Positions 35,746 through 45,200 of a stretch of DNA of 60,292 bases are shown here, one piece after another (the stretch's first letter is position 1; each line of letters opens with the position of its first letter). Made by a program: the position numbers and the translations under genes. Under the pieces are notes generated by a model. It was not told the origin of the DNA, searched no databases, and saw only the letters and a program-made list of their open reading frames with translations. The DNA is taken from positions 518,978-579,269 of the forward strand of contig NZ_JYOA01000004.1 in NCBI RefSeq assembly GCF_000955805.1, read 5' to 3'. This stretch comes from Pseudomonas sp. 21 (GTDB lineage: Bacteria; Pseudomonadota; Gammaproteobacteria; Pseudomonadales; Pseudomonadaceae).

Positions 35746-37167
35746 TCAGAATTTGAGGACCACGAGGCGCGTCTGGGTGAACTCCAGCATCCCGTGCTTG
35801 CCGTCGTCGCCGCCCAGGCCCGAGCGCTTCCAGCCGGCGTGGAAGCCCTGGTAGGGGTCGGCCGGGGTGCGGTTGATGTAGATCTCGCCCGCTTCGATGT
35901 GGTTGGCCACCTTCATGGCGTTGCGGTAGTGCTCGGTGAACAGCACCGAGGACAGGCCGAACTGGTGGTCGTTGGCCATGGCCAGCGCATCGTCGAGGGT
36001 CTCGTAGGACAGCACCGGCAGCACCGGGCCGAAGATTTCCTCCTGGACGATCTCCATGTCCTGGCGGCAGCCGCTGAGCAGGGTCGCCGGGTAGAAATGG
36101 CCGGCGCCTTCGGGCAACACACCACCGCACTCCAGCACGGCACCGTCGGCCAACGCGCGCTGCACCTTGGCGTGGACGTCCTGGCGCGCGCGGGCGTTCT
36201 GCATCGGCCCCATCAGGCCGGCGTCCCCGGCGCGATTGCCGATGCGCACGGCGGCCATCTTCTCGCGCAGCAGGGCGAGGAAGCGGTCATGCACGCTGGC
36301 CTGCACATAGACGCGTTCGATGGCGGTACACAACTGGCCGCAGTGGGTGGTCTTGGAGGCGACGATGGCGGAAGCGGCCTTTTCCAGGTCGGCATCGGCC
36401 TCGATGATCGCCGGGGTCTTGCCGCCCAGCTCCAGGGATGGCTTGGCGATGTTGGCCTTGCAGTAATCGAGCACGATGCGGCCAGCGCCGACGCTGCCGG
36501 TCAGGGTGATCAGGCCGATCTGCGGCTGCTGGCAGAGCACGCCGGCCACGTCGTGGTTCATGGTCAGCACGTTCAGCACGCCGGCGGGCAGCCCGGCTTC
36601 CTCGGCGCAACGGGCGATCTCGAAGGCCGAGGTCGGGGTGTTGTTGCTCGGGCGTACGACCACGGTGTTGCCGGTGATCAGCGCCGGCGCGACCTTGCGC
36701 AGGAAGGTATAGACCGGGTAGTTGAACGGGATCAGCGCGGCGACCACGCCGATCGGCTCGCGCTGCAGCAGGATGGTTTCGTCGGTGGAATCGCTGGGGA
36801 TCACTTCGCCTTCGATGCGGCGCGCCCATTCGGCGTGGTAACGGGTGATCTGGCCGGCGTAGAAGGCTTCGCTGCTGGCGTCGGCGAGGCTCTTGCCGGA
36901 CTCGGCGGCCAGGGCGGCGCCGATGCGCTCGGCGTTACGCTCCAGCGCCTCGGCGAAGCGGCGCAGGTGCTCGCCGCGCTCGATGGCCGGCAGGCGGGCC
37001 CAGCTGCGTTGAGCGCGGGCGGCAGCTTCCACGGCATTGCGCACGTCGGCTTCGGTCGCGGCCGGCACCTGGGCGACCTGCTGCTCGGTCGCCGGGTCGA
37101 ACACGGCGGTGTGGGCGGAGGAGGCGTCGGCGAAGCGGCCGTCGATGAAGTTACGATCTGTACGCAT
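35746..37167 (-). CDS. Aldehyde dehydrogenase, AldA (lactaldehyde/glycolaldehyde dehydrogenase)-like
   Basis: A 473-aa aldehyde dehydrogenase. Catalytic residues are Asn149 (PFNYP), Glu246 (LELGGK) and Cys280 (GQLC). The C-terminus GFHAGWKRSGLGGDDGKHG followed by LEFTQT is characteristic of AldA, which oxidises lactaldehyde or glycolaldehyde to lactate or glycolate. This fits breakdown of a sugar acid or deoxysugar by the downstream genes. It is preceded by a 28-aa ORF and a promoter region of about 240 bp. Confidence 0.88.
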   Translation of the reverse strand: MRTDRNFIDGRFADASSAHTAVFDPATEQQVAQVPAATEADVRNAVEAAARAQRSWARLPAIERGEHLRRFAEALERNAERIGAALAAESGKSLADASSEAFYAGQITRYHAEWARRIEGEVIPSDSTDETILLQREPIGVVAALIPFNYPVYTFLRKVAPALITGNTVVVRPSNNTPTSAFEIARCAEEAGLPAGVLNVLTMNHDVAGVLCQQPQIGLITLTGSVGAGRIVLDYCKANIAKPSLELGGKTPAIIEADADLEKAASAIVASKTTHCGQLCTAIERVYVQASVHDRFLALLREKMAAVRIGNRAGDAGLMGPMQNARARQDVHAKVQRALADGAVLECGGVLPEGAGHFYPATLLSGCRQDMEIVQEEIFGPVLPVLSYETLDDALAMANDHQFGLSSVLFTEHYRNAMKVANHIEAGEIYINRTPADPYQGFHAGWKRSGLGGDDGKHGMLEFTQTRLVVLKF

Positions 37168-37183
37168 GGGCAGTTCCTGTCAT

Positions 37184-37270
37184 TCAAGCGAGAGGGGCGA
37201 AAACCCCACGGAACGACAAGGCACAAAGGCGGACATGCAGGCACGAGGCAAGGCGGCGCGGCGCAGGCAT
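37184..37270 (-). CDS. Putative 28-aa leader ORF
   Basis: A 28-aa frame rich in Arg, Leu and Cys (RRLASCLHVRLCALSF in the middle) that ends 16 nt before the aldehyde dehydrogenase ATG. AAGAG lies 8 nt before its start, and a Crc-like motif (AACGACAA, one mismatch to AANAANAA) lies about 10 nt upstream of that start. I infer a regulatory leader peptide or translational coupler. It is too short for codon statistics, so it could be chance. Confidence 0.4.
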   Translation of the reverse strand: MPAPRRLASCLHVRLCALSFRGVFAPLA

Positions 37271-37280
37271 GAAGGTGACT

Positions 37281-37371
37281 CTTGTCGTTATCGGTTGTCC
37301 GAAGTTTCGGTAGGCACCGGATGAGCGACAAGCGATTAATAGATCGCACTAACATGCGAAAAACGCAGGTT
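37281..37371 (-). promoter_or_regulatory. Control region of the AldA-like operon
   Basis: Contains ATAACGACAAG (minus strand, 37281-37291), identical to a sequence 23 nt before the porin start (39620-39630), and GAAAAACGCAGGTT (37358-37371), which matches GAAAAACGCATATT at 39733-39746 in 12 of 14 positions. The second is a candidate binding site for one of the two LysR regulators. Confidence 0.45.
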
Positions 37372-37423
37372 ACTGACCGCAGGAAAGCGGCTACATGCCT
37401 GTAGGAAATAGCGACAGGAATCT

Positions 37424-38362
37424 TCAGGAAAGATTGACGATGGAACCCGGTCCCGCCAGGTTGCGCTCGGCGGTCCAGACCTCCTGCTGCAACCATTCGT
37501 GGAAACGCTGCACGTGGGGCGGCAGGTCCTGTTCCGGACGGCTGACCCACCAGTAGGACTGGTGTCCCTGCACTTCGACGTCGAGCATCTGCACCAGCTG
37601 CCCCGCCGCCAGTTCGCGGGCGACCATCTGCCGGTCGGCGATGGTAATGCCCAGGCCATCGGTGGCCGCGCGGATGGCCATGTCCAGCAGGTCGAATTCG
37701 TAGCCGCCGTGCAGGTCGACGCCCTGGATCTTCGCGGCGTCCAGCCAGTGGCGCCAGGTGAGGAAGCGCTGGTCGTCGCGCGCCAGCACATGCAGCAGGG
37801 TCATGCTGCGCAGATCGATGTCCTGCTCCTCGCGCTGGGCCAGCAGACCGGGAGAACACACCGCGATGTGCCGCTCGTGCATCAGCAGCGAGCTGTCCAG
37901 CCCTTCCCATTCACCGTTGCCAAAACGAATGGCGCAATCGAGCGTACTGCTCTGCGCCAGGCTGTCCTGCAGGTTGGTGGTGAGGCTGACTTCCAGGTCG
38001 GGGTGCGCCTCGCGCAGGCGCGACAGGCGCGGCAGCAACCAGCGCAGGGCAAAGGTGGGCGGCGCGTTGACCCGCAGTCGGTTGAGGTGATGGCGCTGCT
38101 GGATGCCGCGCACCGTCAGCTCGATGCGGTCGAACGAGAGTTGCAACGCGCGCAGCAGCACACGCCCGGCCTCGGTCAGTTCCAGGTGGTGATGCCGGCG
38201 CACCAGCAGGCTTTCCCCCAGCTGTTCCTCCAGCTGGCGAACCTGTCGGCTGACCGCGCTCTGGGTCACGTTGAGCAACTCGGCGGCACGGGTAAAACTG
38301 CCCGTGCTGCCGGCCACTTCGAAGGCTTTCAGCGCATTGAGCGCCGGAATCTTGCGTTTCAC
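37424..38362 (-). CDS. LysR-family regulator, GcvA-like (copy 1)
   Basis: A 312-aa regulator with GTG start at 38362 preceded by a G-rich ribosome site. HTH at about residues 8-65 (LNALKAFEVAGSTGSFTRAA, TQSAVSRQVRQLEEQLG). The effector domain resembles GcvA-type regulators (LRVNAPPTFALRWLLPRL, DCAIRFG). It is related to the second LysR at 39819 (LRILAPPTWGTRWLSPRL, DCRIRFG), and both flank the porin. Probable controller of the adjacent catabolic operon. Confidence 0.85.
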   Translation of the reverse strand: MKRKIPALNALKAFEVAGSTGSFTRAAELLNVTQSAVSRQVRQLEEQLGESLLVRRHHHLELTEAGRVLLRALQLSFDRIELTVRGIQQRHHLNRLRVNAPPTFALRWLLPRLSRLREAHPDLEVSLTTNLQDSLAQSSTLDCAIRFGNGEWEGLDSSLLMHERHIAVCSPGLLAQREEQDIDLRSMTLLHVLARDDQRFLTWRHWLDAAKIQGVDLHGGYEFDLLDMAIRAATDGLGITIADRQMVARELAAGQLVQMLDVEVQGHQSYWWVSRPEQDLPPHVQRFHEWLQQEVWTAERNLAGPGSIVNLS

Positions 38363-38415
38363 CCACCCTTCCCTGCCCGCCGGCCGCCGCCGCGCGGGCT
38401 TCGTCTGCACGCTGA

Positions 38416-39597
38416 TCAGAAGTAATAGCCGATGTTGGCGTACAGCTGGTTCTCCCAGTGGTCGGTGCCGCCTTCGGCCAGGCTCTGGGTGTAGTTGCTG
38501 CCGCCAATGTACGGATCGTTGCGACCGTTGAGCCATTCCACGGCGATGTACACCGACTTCACCGAGAAGGAGGTGCCGAGGATGAATCGTTCGGAAGTCT
38601 TGAAGTCATCGGCGGACTTGTCGAAGGCGCTGTAGTTGCCGTAGACCTTCACGCCGCTTACCCAGCCATCCAGGAAAGTTCCGGGGATGCTGTAGCTCAA
38701 GTCGCCAACATATAGGTTACCGCGACTCGCGACGTTGAATGTACCGTCGTACCCACCGAATGTGACTACTTCGTCGCTGCCAGTATTCCTTGGCGACATC
38801 TGCTGGCGGGCGGCTTGCAACTGCACGCCCCAGGGGCCGTTCTGCCCGGCGTAGTGGATCGCGTAGGCATTGCGGCGACCCTTGTCGTCGGTGTCCTGGT
38901 TCTCCAGCCGTGAGGTCAGTGCGGAGAAGCCCACCTCGGATTTCCAATCGCCCAGCTGCAGCGAGCGCGCCAGGCGACCGACCAGGATTTGCCGCTCCTT
39001 GTTGCGCGAGCCGTCGCCGACATAACCGTCCGCCGAAGTCACCACGGTGGAATAGGTGGTGCCGTTGCTGGTGCCGTTGCCCTCCCAGGCTGGGCGGCTA
39101 TAGGCGCCGACCTGCAGGTTCCAGTCACCCTGTTGCTGGATGTACTTCACGCCGACGTCGTTGACGTCTTCCAGGCCGATGACGTTGCCCAGGGTCTCGT
39201 AGAAGGTGCTGCCGAACAATGGCTGCAGGCCGAAGGGAATCTGGTTCAGGCCGACCTGGATCTGCCGGTCCGGATCGAAGCGGTAGCCGATCCAGGCGTA
39301 CTCGGCGAAGTTCACGTCACCGAAGTGCTGGGTGTACTGGTAGGGATAATCCTTGCCATACCAGCGGTAGCGTGCGGCGCCGATCCAGGTGTCGGAGGTG
39401 TAGGTGACGCGCAGCATCGCGGTATCGATGCCGAACTTCTCGATATCGCGGTCCGGGTCGTGATCCCAGCGCGCGCGTACGGCGCCGCCGATATCGAGGT
39501 GGTCGGTCACCGGGACGGCAAAGGCCGCAGGGCTGGCAGCGAACAGGGCGGGAAGCAGGAGAAAAGCGGAGCGAAAACGCAGGTGGGAAATGGCCAC
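38416..39597 (-). CDS. Outer-membrane porin-like beta-barrel protein
   Basis: A 393-aa protein with a cleavable signal peptide (residues 1-27, ending PAAFA), alternating amphipathic beta strands rich in Tyr and Gly, and a C-terminal Phe (NIGYYF), as typical for outer-membrane barrels. It probably lets the cluster's substrate cross the outer membrane. GTG start at 39597 with GAGG about 10 nt upstream. No named porin family could be assigned by eye. Confidence 0.75.
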   Translation of the reverse strand: MAISHLRFRSAFLLLPALFAASPAAFAVPVTDHLDIGGAVRARWDHDPDRDIEKFGIDTAMLRVTYTSDTWIGAARYRWYGKDYPYQYTQHFGDVNFAEYAWIGYRFDPDRQIQVGLNQIPFGLQPLFGSTFYETLGNVIGLEDVNDVGVKYIQQQGDWNLQVGAYSRPAWEGNGTSNGTTYSTVVTSADGYVGDGSRNKERQILVGRLARSLQLGDWKSEVGFSALTSRLENQDTDDKGRRNAYAIHYAGQNGPWGVQLQAARQQMSPRNTGSDEVVTFGGYDGTFNVASRGNLYVGDLSYSIPGTFLDGWVSGVKVYGNYSAFDKSADDFKTSERFILGTSFSVKSVYIAVEWLNGRNDPYIGGSNYTQSLAEGGTDHWENQLYANIGYYF

Positions 39598-39818
39598 GTT
39601 GGAAAGCCTCGGCAGGTTTCTTGTCGTTATGAAATGTCGCCAACAGCGGTGGGCTCCCGTCCGTAGGCGCGGGGCGAAACTAGCCGCAGCCGGAGCTGCG
39701 CCACAAACGACTAAATCGCAGTCAGAACCCGAGAAAAACGCATATTCCGAAGGCGTCGCCATCGCTAGAATCAGCGAAAAAAGCCCACGCCCCGAGCGTA
39801 CTTCCGGATGGCCCCGCC
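39598..39818. promoter_or_regulatory. Divergent control region between porin and LysR copy 2
   Basis: A 221-bp gap. It holds ATAACGACAAG (minus strand, 39620-39630; near-Crc motif next to the porin ribosome site) and GAAAAACGCATATT (39733-39746), both shared with the AldA-like operon leader. AT-richer than the surrounding genes. Confidence 0.5.
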
Positions 39819-40694
39819 ATGCGCAACCTGCCGCCCCTGACCATGCTCCGCGTCTTCGAAGAAGTGGCCCACCATCGCAGTTTCAATCGTGCGGCCGATG
39901 CATTGAACGTCACCCAGGGAGCTGTCAGCCGGCAGATCAAGCAGTTGGAGGAATACCTCGGAATAAGCCTTTTCCTACGAACCCCCCGCGGCCTGACACT
40001 CACCGAAGCCGGCAGCGCCCTCGCCCCGCACCTGAGCGATGCCTTCGATCAGATGGAGCGCGCCCTGCAGGCCGTGCGCGTGCCCAACCTGCGCCAGCGC
40101 CTGCGCATCCTCGCGCCACCGACCTGGGGTACACGCTGGCTGTCACCGCGTCTGCGCAGCTTTCTCAAGCGCTATCCGGACATCAGCCTGAGCATCCACA
40201 ACCAGCAGGGTGACGACAGCGCCGGCGAACTGGATTGCCGCATCCGCTTCGGCCTGGAGCAGGCCACCCACTGCCACAGCGAGTTGCTGGTGATGGAGCG
40301 CCACATCGCCGTGGCGAGCCCGGAGCTGTTCGACGCTGAACAACCGCCGGAACTGCATGACCACCCACTGCTGCACATCCTGCACGAAGGCAAGCGCCTG
40401 CGGGTCTGGGAAAACTGGCTGGAGGCGGTCGGCCGCAGCGACGTCGATGCCGCCAGCGGCATCGAGTTCAGCACCCTGGACCAGGTCATCCACACGGCCC
40501 TCGCCGGGGGCGGGCTGGCGGTGATCGACCGGCAGATGATCGAAAGGGAGCTGGCCAGCGGCAGCCTGTTGCCGATCACTCCGGTCGAGGTGATCGGTCC
40601 CTACGGCTACTGGCTGGATATCGCCACCGACAAGCTGGGCCTGTCGAAGGTGGAGCGCTTTCAACATTGGCTGAATGTGGAGCGCAATCCGTGA
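39819..40694 (+). CDS. LysR-family regulator, GcvA-like (copy 2)
   Basis: A 291-aa regulator divergent from the porin. HTH: LRVFEEVAHHRSFNRAADAL with TQGAVSRQIKQLEEYLG. The effector domain shares its opening motif and the final DRQMxxRELASGxL block with copy 1, suggesting duplication and similar ligand. Most likely controls the porin gene. Ends 97 bp before the convergent efflux operon. Confidence 0.86.
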   Translation: MRNLPPLTMLRVFEEVAHHRSFNRAADALNVTQGAVSRQIKQLEEYLGISLFLRTPRGLTLTEAGSALAPHLSDAFDQMERALQAVRVPNLRQRLRILAPPTWGTRWLSPRLRSFLKRYPDISLSIHNQQGDDSAGELDCRIRFGLEQATHCHSELLVMERHIAVASPELFDAEQPPELHDHPLLHILHEGKRLRVWENWLEAVGRSDVDAASGIEFSTLDQVIHTALAGGGLAVIDRQMIERELASGSLLPITPVEVIGPYGYWLDIATDKLGLSKVERFQHWLNVERNP

Positions 40695-40791
40695 GAGGGC
40701 TTTTGCGCGCTTGAGAAGCCGGGCCCTGACTCACGGAAGTCAGGACCTGGCCCAGGCTGGAGAATGCTGCTGACCTGTATTCCGAGTCCGG

Positions 40792-42216
40792 TCAACGCTT
40801 CACAACCGGCGTGAAGAACAGCGATGCGTCGGACCTCACATCGCCACCGACAGTCCGATACAACACATTGAAGGCGTTCAGCGCGGCCAGTCGACTGTTC
40901 ACTGCCTGCAACTGCCCATCGAAGAGTTTCTCCTCGGCAGTGGTGACATCCAGGTAGGTCGAATATCCCCCTTCGTACAAGCGACGCGCCTGTAGCGAGT
41001 AAGTTTGCAAAGCGATGACCTGCTGCTCGACTGCAGCCAGCTGCGCCGCCGTCTCCCGAGTGCCCACCAGCGCGTCGTTCACGTCGGCCAGCGCCGACTG
41101 CACCGCGCCCTTGTAGGCGAGAACCGACTGCTGGTACTCGGACTTTGCCTGGAGCACTTGCCCGGAAACTGCGCCCGCATCGAACAGCGTCTGGTTCAAG
41201 CCGAGCGCCAGGTTCCAGACCTTCGATGCACTCTCGAACAATTGCCCGCTCTCGCCCCGACTGAATCCGATCATCCCCGACAGGTTCAGGTCCGGCAGGT
41301 ACAGTGCCTGCGCCGCGCCGACCATCGCATTGCTGGCGACAACGGCCTGCTCGGCCTGCAGCAGGTCAGGGCGGCGCGACAACAAGGTGGCCGGCAGGAC
41401 ATCCGGGACCTTCGGCGCGCGCAGGGCGGACAGGCGCTCGTTGCGCACGATAGGGCCCGGGTTTCGGCCGAGCAGCACCGACAGCGAGTTTTCCGCCGAG
41501 CTGATTTTCGCTCTCAAGGGCGGAATCGCCGCTTGGGTCGCCCAGTAGTCGTTCTGTGCCTGGCTGAGCTCGATCTGGCGGATCACGCCTCGGTCATAGC
41601 GCTTCTGGAAGATGTCCAGGGCGTCCTTGCGCGCCTGCGCCGTCTGCTCGGCGATGGCGAGCTGTTCGTCCAGCGCCAGCAGGTTGAGGTAGCCCTCGCT
41701 GATCGAGCTGGCGAGGCTCAGCGCCACGCCGCGCTGGGCATACTGCGCACCAAGCAATTGCGCGCTCGCGGCCTCGCTCTGGCGACGCAGCTTGCCCCAG
41801 AGGTCGATCTCCCAGGCGGCGCTCAGGCCGGCCTGGTACTGGTTGCTCGTCCCGTCGAACCCGGCCAGCGGCGTATCGACGAACTGGTCACTCAGCGCAC
41901 GCTGGGCTCCGGCCCCCAACCCCAGCTGCGGGAACAAGCCCGCCCGTACCGTGCGCAACTGCCCTCGGAACTGCTCGATGCGCGTGGTGGCGCGTTGCAG
42001 GTCGAGATTGTTCGCCAGCCCCTCCCTGACCAGCGTCGGCAGGGTGGGAGAGCCGAACTGCCCCCACCACGGGCCATCGACCTGGGATGCGCTGGTATTC
42101 AGATGCGCCCTGTAGGCCGCCGGCATGGCAACCTCGGGGCGTTGATAGTCGGGGCCGATCATGCAGCCGGCAAGGGCAGAGACTGCCAACCCCAGCATGA
42201 GTTTTCTGGCAATCAT
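40792..42216 (-). CDS. Outer-membrane efflux lipoprotein (NodT/OprM family)
   Basis: A 474-aa trimeric outer-membrane channel component of a tripartite RND pump. Lipobox LAGC at Cys18, then MIGPDYQRPEV, the family N-terminus, and long helices with VLLGRNPGP and PDLLQAEQAVVASNAMVGAAQALYLP region signatures. Its ATG overlaps the RND stop by 1 bp, so it is translated in the same operon. It completes the pump, so no external OprM-type partner is required. Confidence 0.9.
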   Translation of the reverse strand: MIARKLMLGLAVSALAGCMIGPDYQRPEVAMPAAYRAHLNTSASQVDGPWWGQFGSPTLPTLVREGLANNLDLQRATTRIEQFRGQLRTVRAGLFPQLGLGAGAQRALSDQFVDTPLAGFDGTSNQYQAGLSAAWEIDLWGKLRRQSEAASAQLLGAQYAQRGVALSLASSISEGYLNLLALDEQLAIAEQTAQARKDALDIFQKRYDRGVIRQIELSQAQNDYWATQAAIPPLRAKISSAENSLSVLLGRNPGPIVRNERLSALRAPKVPDVLPATLLSRRPDLLQAEQAVVASNAMVGAAQALYLPDLNLSGMIGFSRGESGQLFESASKVWNLALGLNQTLFDAGAVSGQVLQAKSEYQQSVLAYKGAVQSALADVNDALVGTRETAAQLAAVEQQVIALQTYSLQARRLYEGGYSTYLDVTTAEEKLFDGQLQAVNSRLAALNAFNVLYRTVGGDVRSDASLFFTPVVKR

Positions 42217-45200
42217 CAGTGCGCCTCCTGGCGAGTGTCGCCACCGGGCGTCGCTGACGCGGTCACGGAGCCCCGGGACTTTTGCCGCCGCCGTTCGCCG
42301 AGGCGTTCGACGATGCAGGAGAACAGCGGCACAAATACCAGCGCCAGGCTGGTGGCCGCGAGCATGCCGCCGATGATGCCGGTACCGATGGAGTGCCGGG
42401 AATTGGCCCCCGCGCCGCTGGCAATGGCCAGTGGCACGGCGCCGAAGATGAAGGCCAGGGACGTCATGATGATCGGCCGCAGGCGCAACTCGACCGCCTT
42501 GAGCACGGCGTCCAGCGGCGACAGCCCGGCCTGGCGCTGCAGGATGACGAACTCGACGATCAGGATCGCGTTCTTCGCCGCCAGCCCCACCAGGGTGACC
42601 AGGCCGATCTGGAAGTACACGTCGTTGGAGATGCCGCGCAGCCAGATCGCCAACAGCGCCCCGAAGATGCCGAAGGGCACCGCGCTGAGCACGGTCAGAG
42701 GCAGCGACCAGGACTCGTACTGGGCCGCCAGGATCAGGAAGACCATGATGATGCCGAAGGCGAACACCAGCACCGTGGTATTGCCCGCCTTGTTCTCCTC
42801 GAAGGCCTCGCCACTCCAGGCAAAGCTGTAGCCCGGCGGCAGCTCCTGCAGGGCCAGTTCCTGCATCGCCCTGATGGCGTCGCCGGAGCTGTAGCCGGGG
42901 CCGGCGTTGCCGGTGATCTTCGCCGCGGGGAAGTTGTTGAAGCGCGTCACCAGGCTCGGCCCGGAGGTGAACTCGGTCTTCACCAGGGCGGACAGCGGGA
43001 TCATCTTGCCGTCCTTCTGCCGTACGTAGAGATAGCCCAGGTCCGTCGGCGAACTGCGGTATTGCGCATCCCCCTGCACGACCACCTGCCACACCCGGCT
43101 GCCCAGCACGTACTGGCTGACGTAGGCCGAACCGAACTGGGTTTGCAACGCGCCATACACATCGGCCATCGGCACGCCCAGCGTCTCCGCCTTGGCATTG
43201 TCCACCGAGACGCGCATCTGCCGGGTCGAGGCCTGGAAGGTGCTGATCAGGCCGGACAGGTCCGGCCGCTTGGCGGCGGCGCCGATGAGTTTCCAGGTGG
43301 CGGCCTGGAGCTCCTTCGCATCGCCATTGCCGCGGTTCTCCACCCAGAATTCGAAGCCGCCCTGGGTGCCCAGGCCGGGAATCGAAGGCGGGTTGATGGG
43401 GATGATGCGGGCCTGGGGAATGGTCGCCAGCTTGGGGTACAGGGCCCGGATGATGCCATCGGCCGACATCGCGTCGCCCTTGCGCTGCTCCGAAGGCTTC
43501 AGGTTGAGGAACACCGTGCCCATGTTGGTCTGATTCTGACCATCGATGAAGCTGTAGCCGGAAATCACCGACGCGTCCTGCACGGCCGGGTGCTCGCGGA
43601 ACATCGCCGCGACCTGTTCGGTAGTCGCCTCGGTGCGATCCAGGCTTGCCGAGTCAGGCATCATCACGGCAACCAGCAGGTAACCCTGGTCTTCCTCGGG
43701 CACGAAGCTGGTGGGAATCTTCGAGAACAGCGCGGCGATACCCAGCAGCATGACGGCGAACAGCACCAGCGCCACCACCGTGCGCCGTACGACCAGCGAA
43801 ATCAGGTCGACGAAGCCGTGGGTCATCCTGTCGAAGGCCCGGTTGAACCACTCGAAGCCCTTCCAGCGCGCATGCTGGCCCGGCTTGAGGATCAGCGAGG
43901 CGAGCGCTGGCGACAACGACAGGGCGACGAAGCCGGAGATGATCACCGAGCAGGCGATGGTCAGGGCGAACTGGCGATACAGCAGGCCGGTAGTCCCACT
44001 GACGAAGGCCACGGGGATGAATACCGCGCAGAGCACCAGCACAATGGCGATCACCGGGCCGGTCACCTCCTCCATCGCCTTCACGGTGGCGTCGTGGGCG
44101 CTCAGGTGGAACGACTCCATGTTCCGCTCGACGTTCTCCACCACCACGATGGCGTCGTCCACCACGATGCCGATGGCCAGGACGAGGGCAAAGAGGGTCA
44201 GCAGGTTGATCGAGAAGCCCAGCGCCAGCAGTGCGCCAAAGGTGCCGATCACCGCGACGACTACCGCGACCACCGGAATCAGGGTGCTGCGCACGCTCTG
44301 CAGGAAGATGAATACCACCAGCACCACCAGGGCGATGGCGATCAGCAGCGTGACCACCACCTCATGGATCGAGGAGCGGACGAACTCGGTGGTATCCAGG
44401 GAGACGGCATAGCCGATGCCCCGGGGGAAAGTGGTGGACATGTCTGCCAGCGCGGTGCGGACGTTCTTCGACACTTCCAGGGCATTGGAGCCAGCCTGCT
44501 GGTAGACCGCGATCATGGTCGCCGTCTTGCCGTTGAGCGAGGAGCGCATGCTGTACTGGTTGAGGCCGATCTCGGCACTGGCCACGTCGCCCAGGCGAAC
44601 GATGGCGGTGCCATTGGCGTCGGCGCGCAGGATGATCTGCTCGAACTCCTTGGCAGACTTCATGCGCCCCGGCGTGACCAGCGGATAGGTCAGTTCCATC
44701 TTCCCCCGGGACGGCGCCTGGCCGATGTTGCCGGCACCGAACTGCTGGTTCTGCTGGCTGACCGCGTTCTGCACGTCGCTCGCGGTGATACCCAGCTCCG
44801 CCATGCGGTCCGGCTTGAGCCAGATGCGCAACGCGAGGTCAGCGTCGCCCATGATCTGTGCCTGGTTGGCGCCCTGGATGCGCTTGATCGCGTCCAGTAC
44901 ATAGAGGTTGGCGTAGTTGCCCACGTACTGCTGGTCGAAGCTTCCGTCCGGCGAGTAGATCGCCAGCAGCATGAGGAAACTGGAGGAGCGCTTCTGCACG
45001 TTCACGCCGTTCTGCTGCACGGACTGCGGAAGCTGCGCCAGCGCCTGGCTGACGCGGTTCTGCACCTGGACCTGGGCGATGTCCGGGTCGGTGCCGATGT
45101 CGAAGTACACGTTCAGGGTCATCTGCCCGGTGGGTGAACTGACCGACTGCATGTAGAGCATCCTGTCGACACCGTTGACCTGGGTCTCGATGGGCGCCGC

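Noticed and set aside
42282..45137. Plus-strand open frame of 951 codons opposite the RND permease
   Set aside because: Antisense shadow of a long GC-rich gene; the opposite frame encodes an intact RND pump with catalytic residues.
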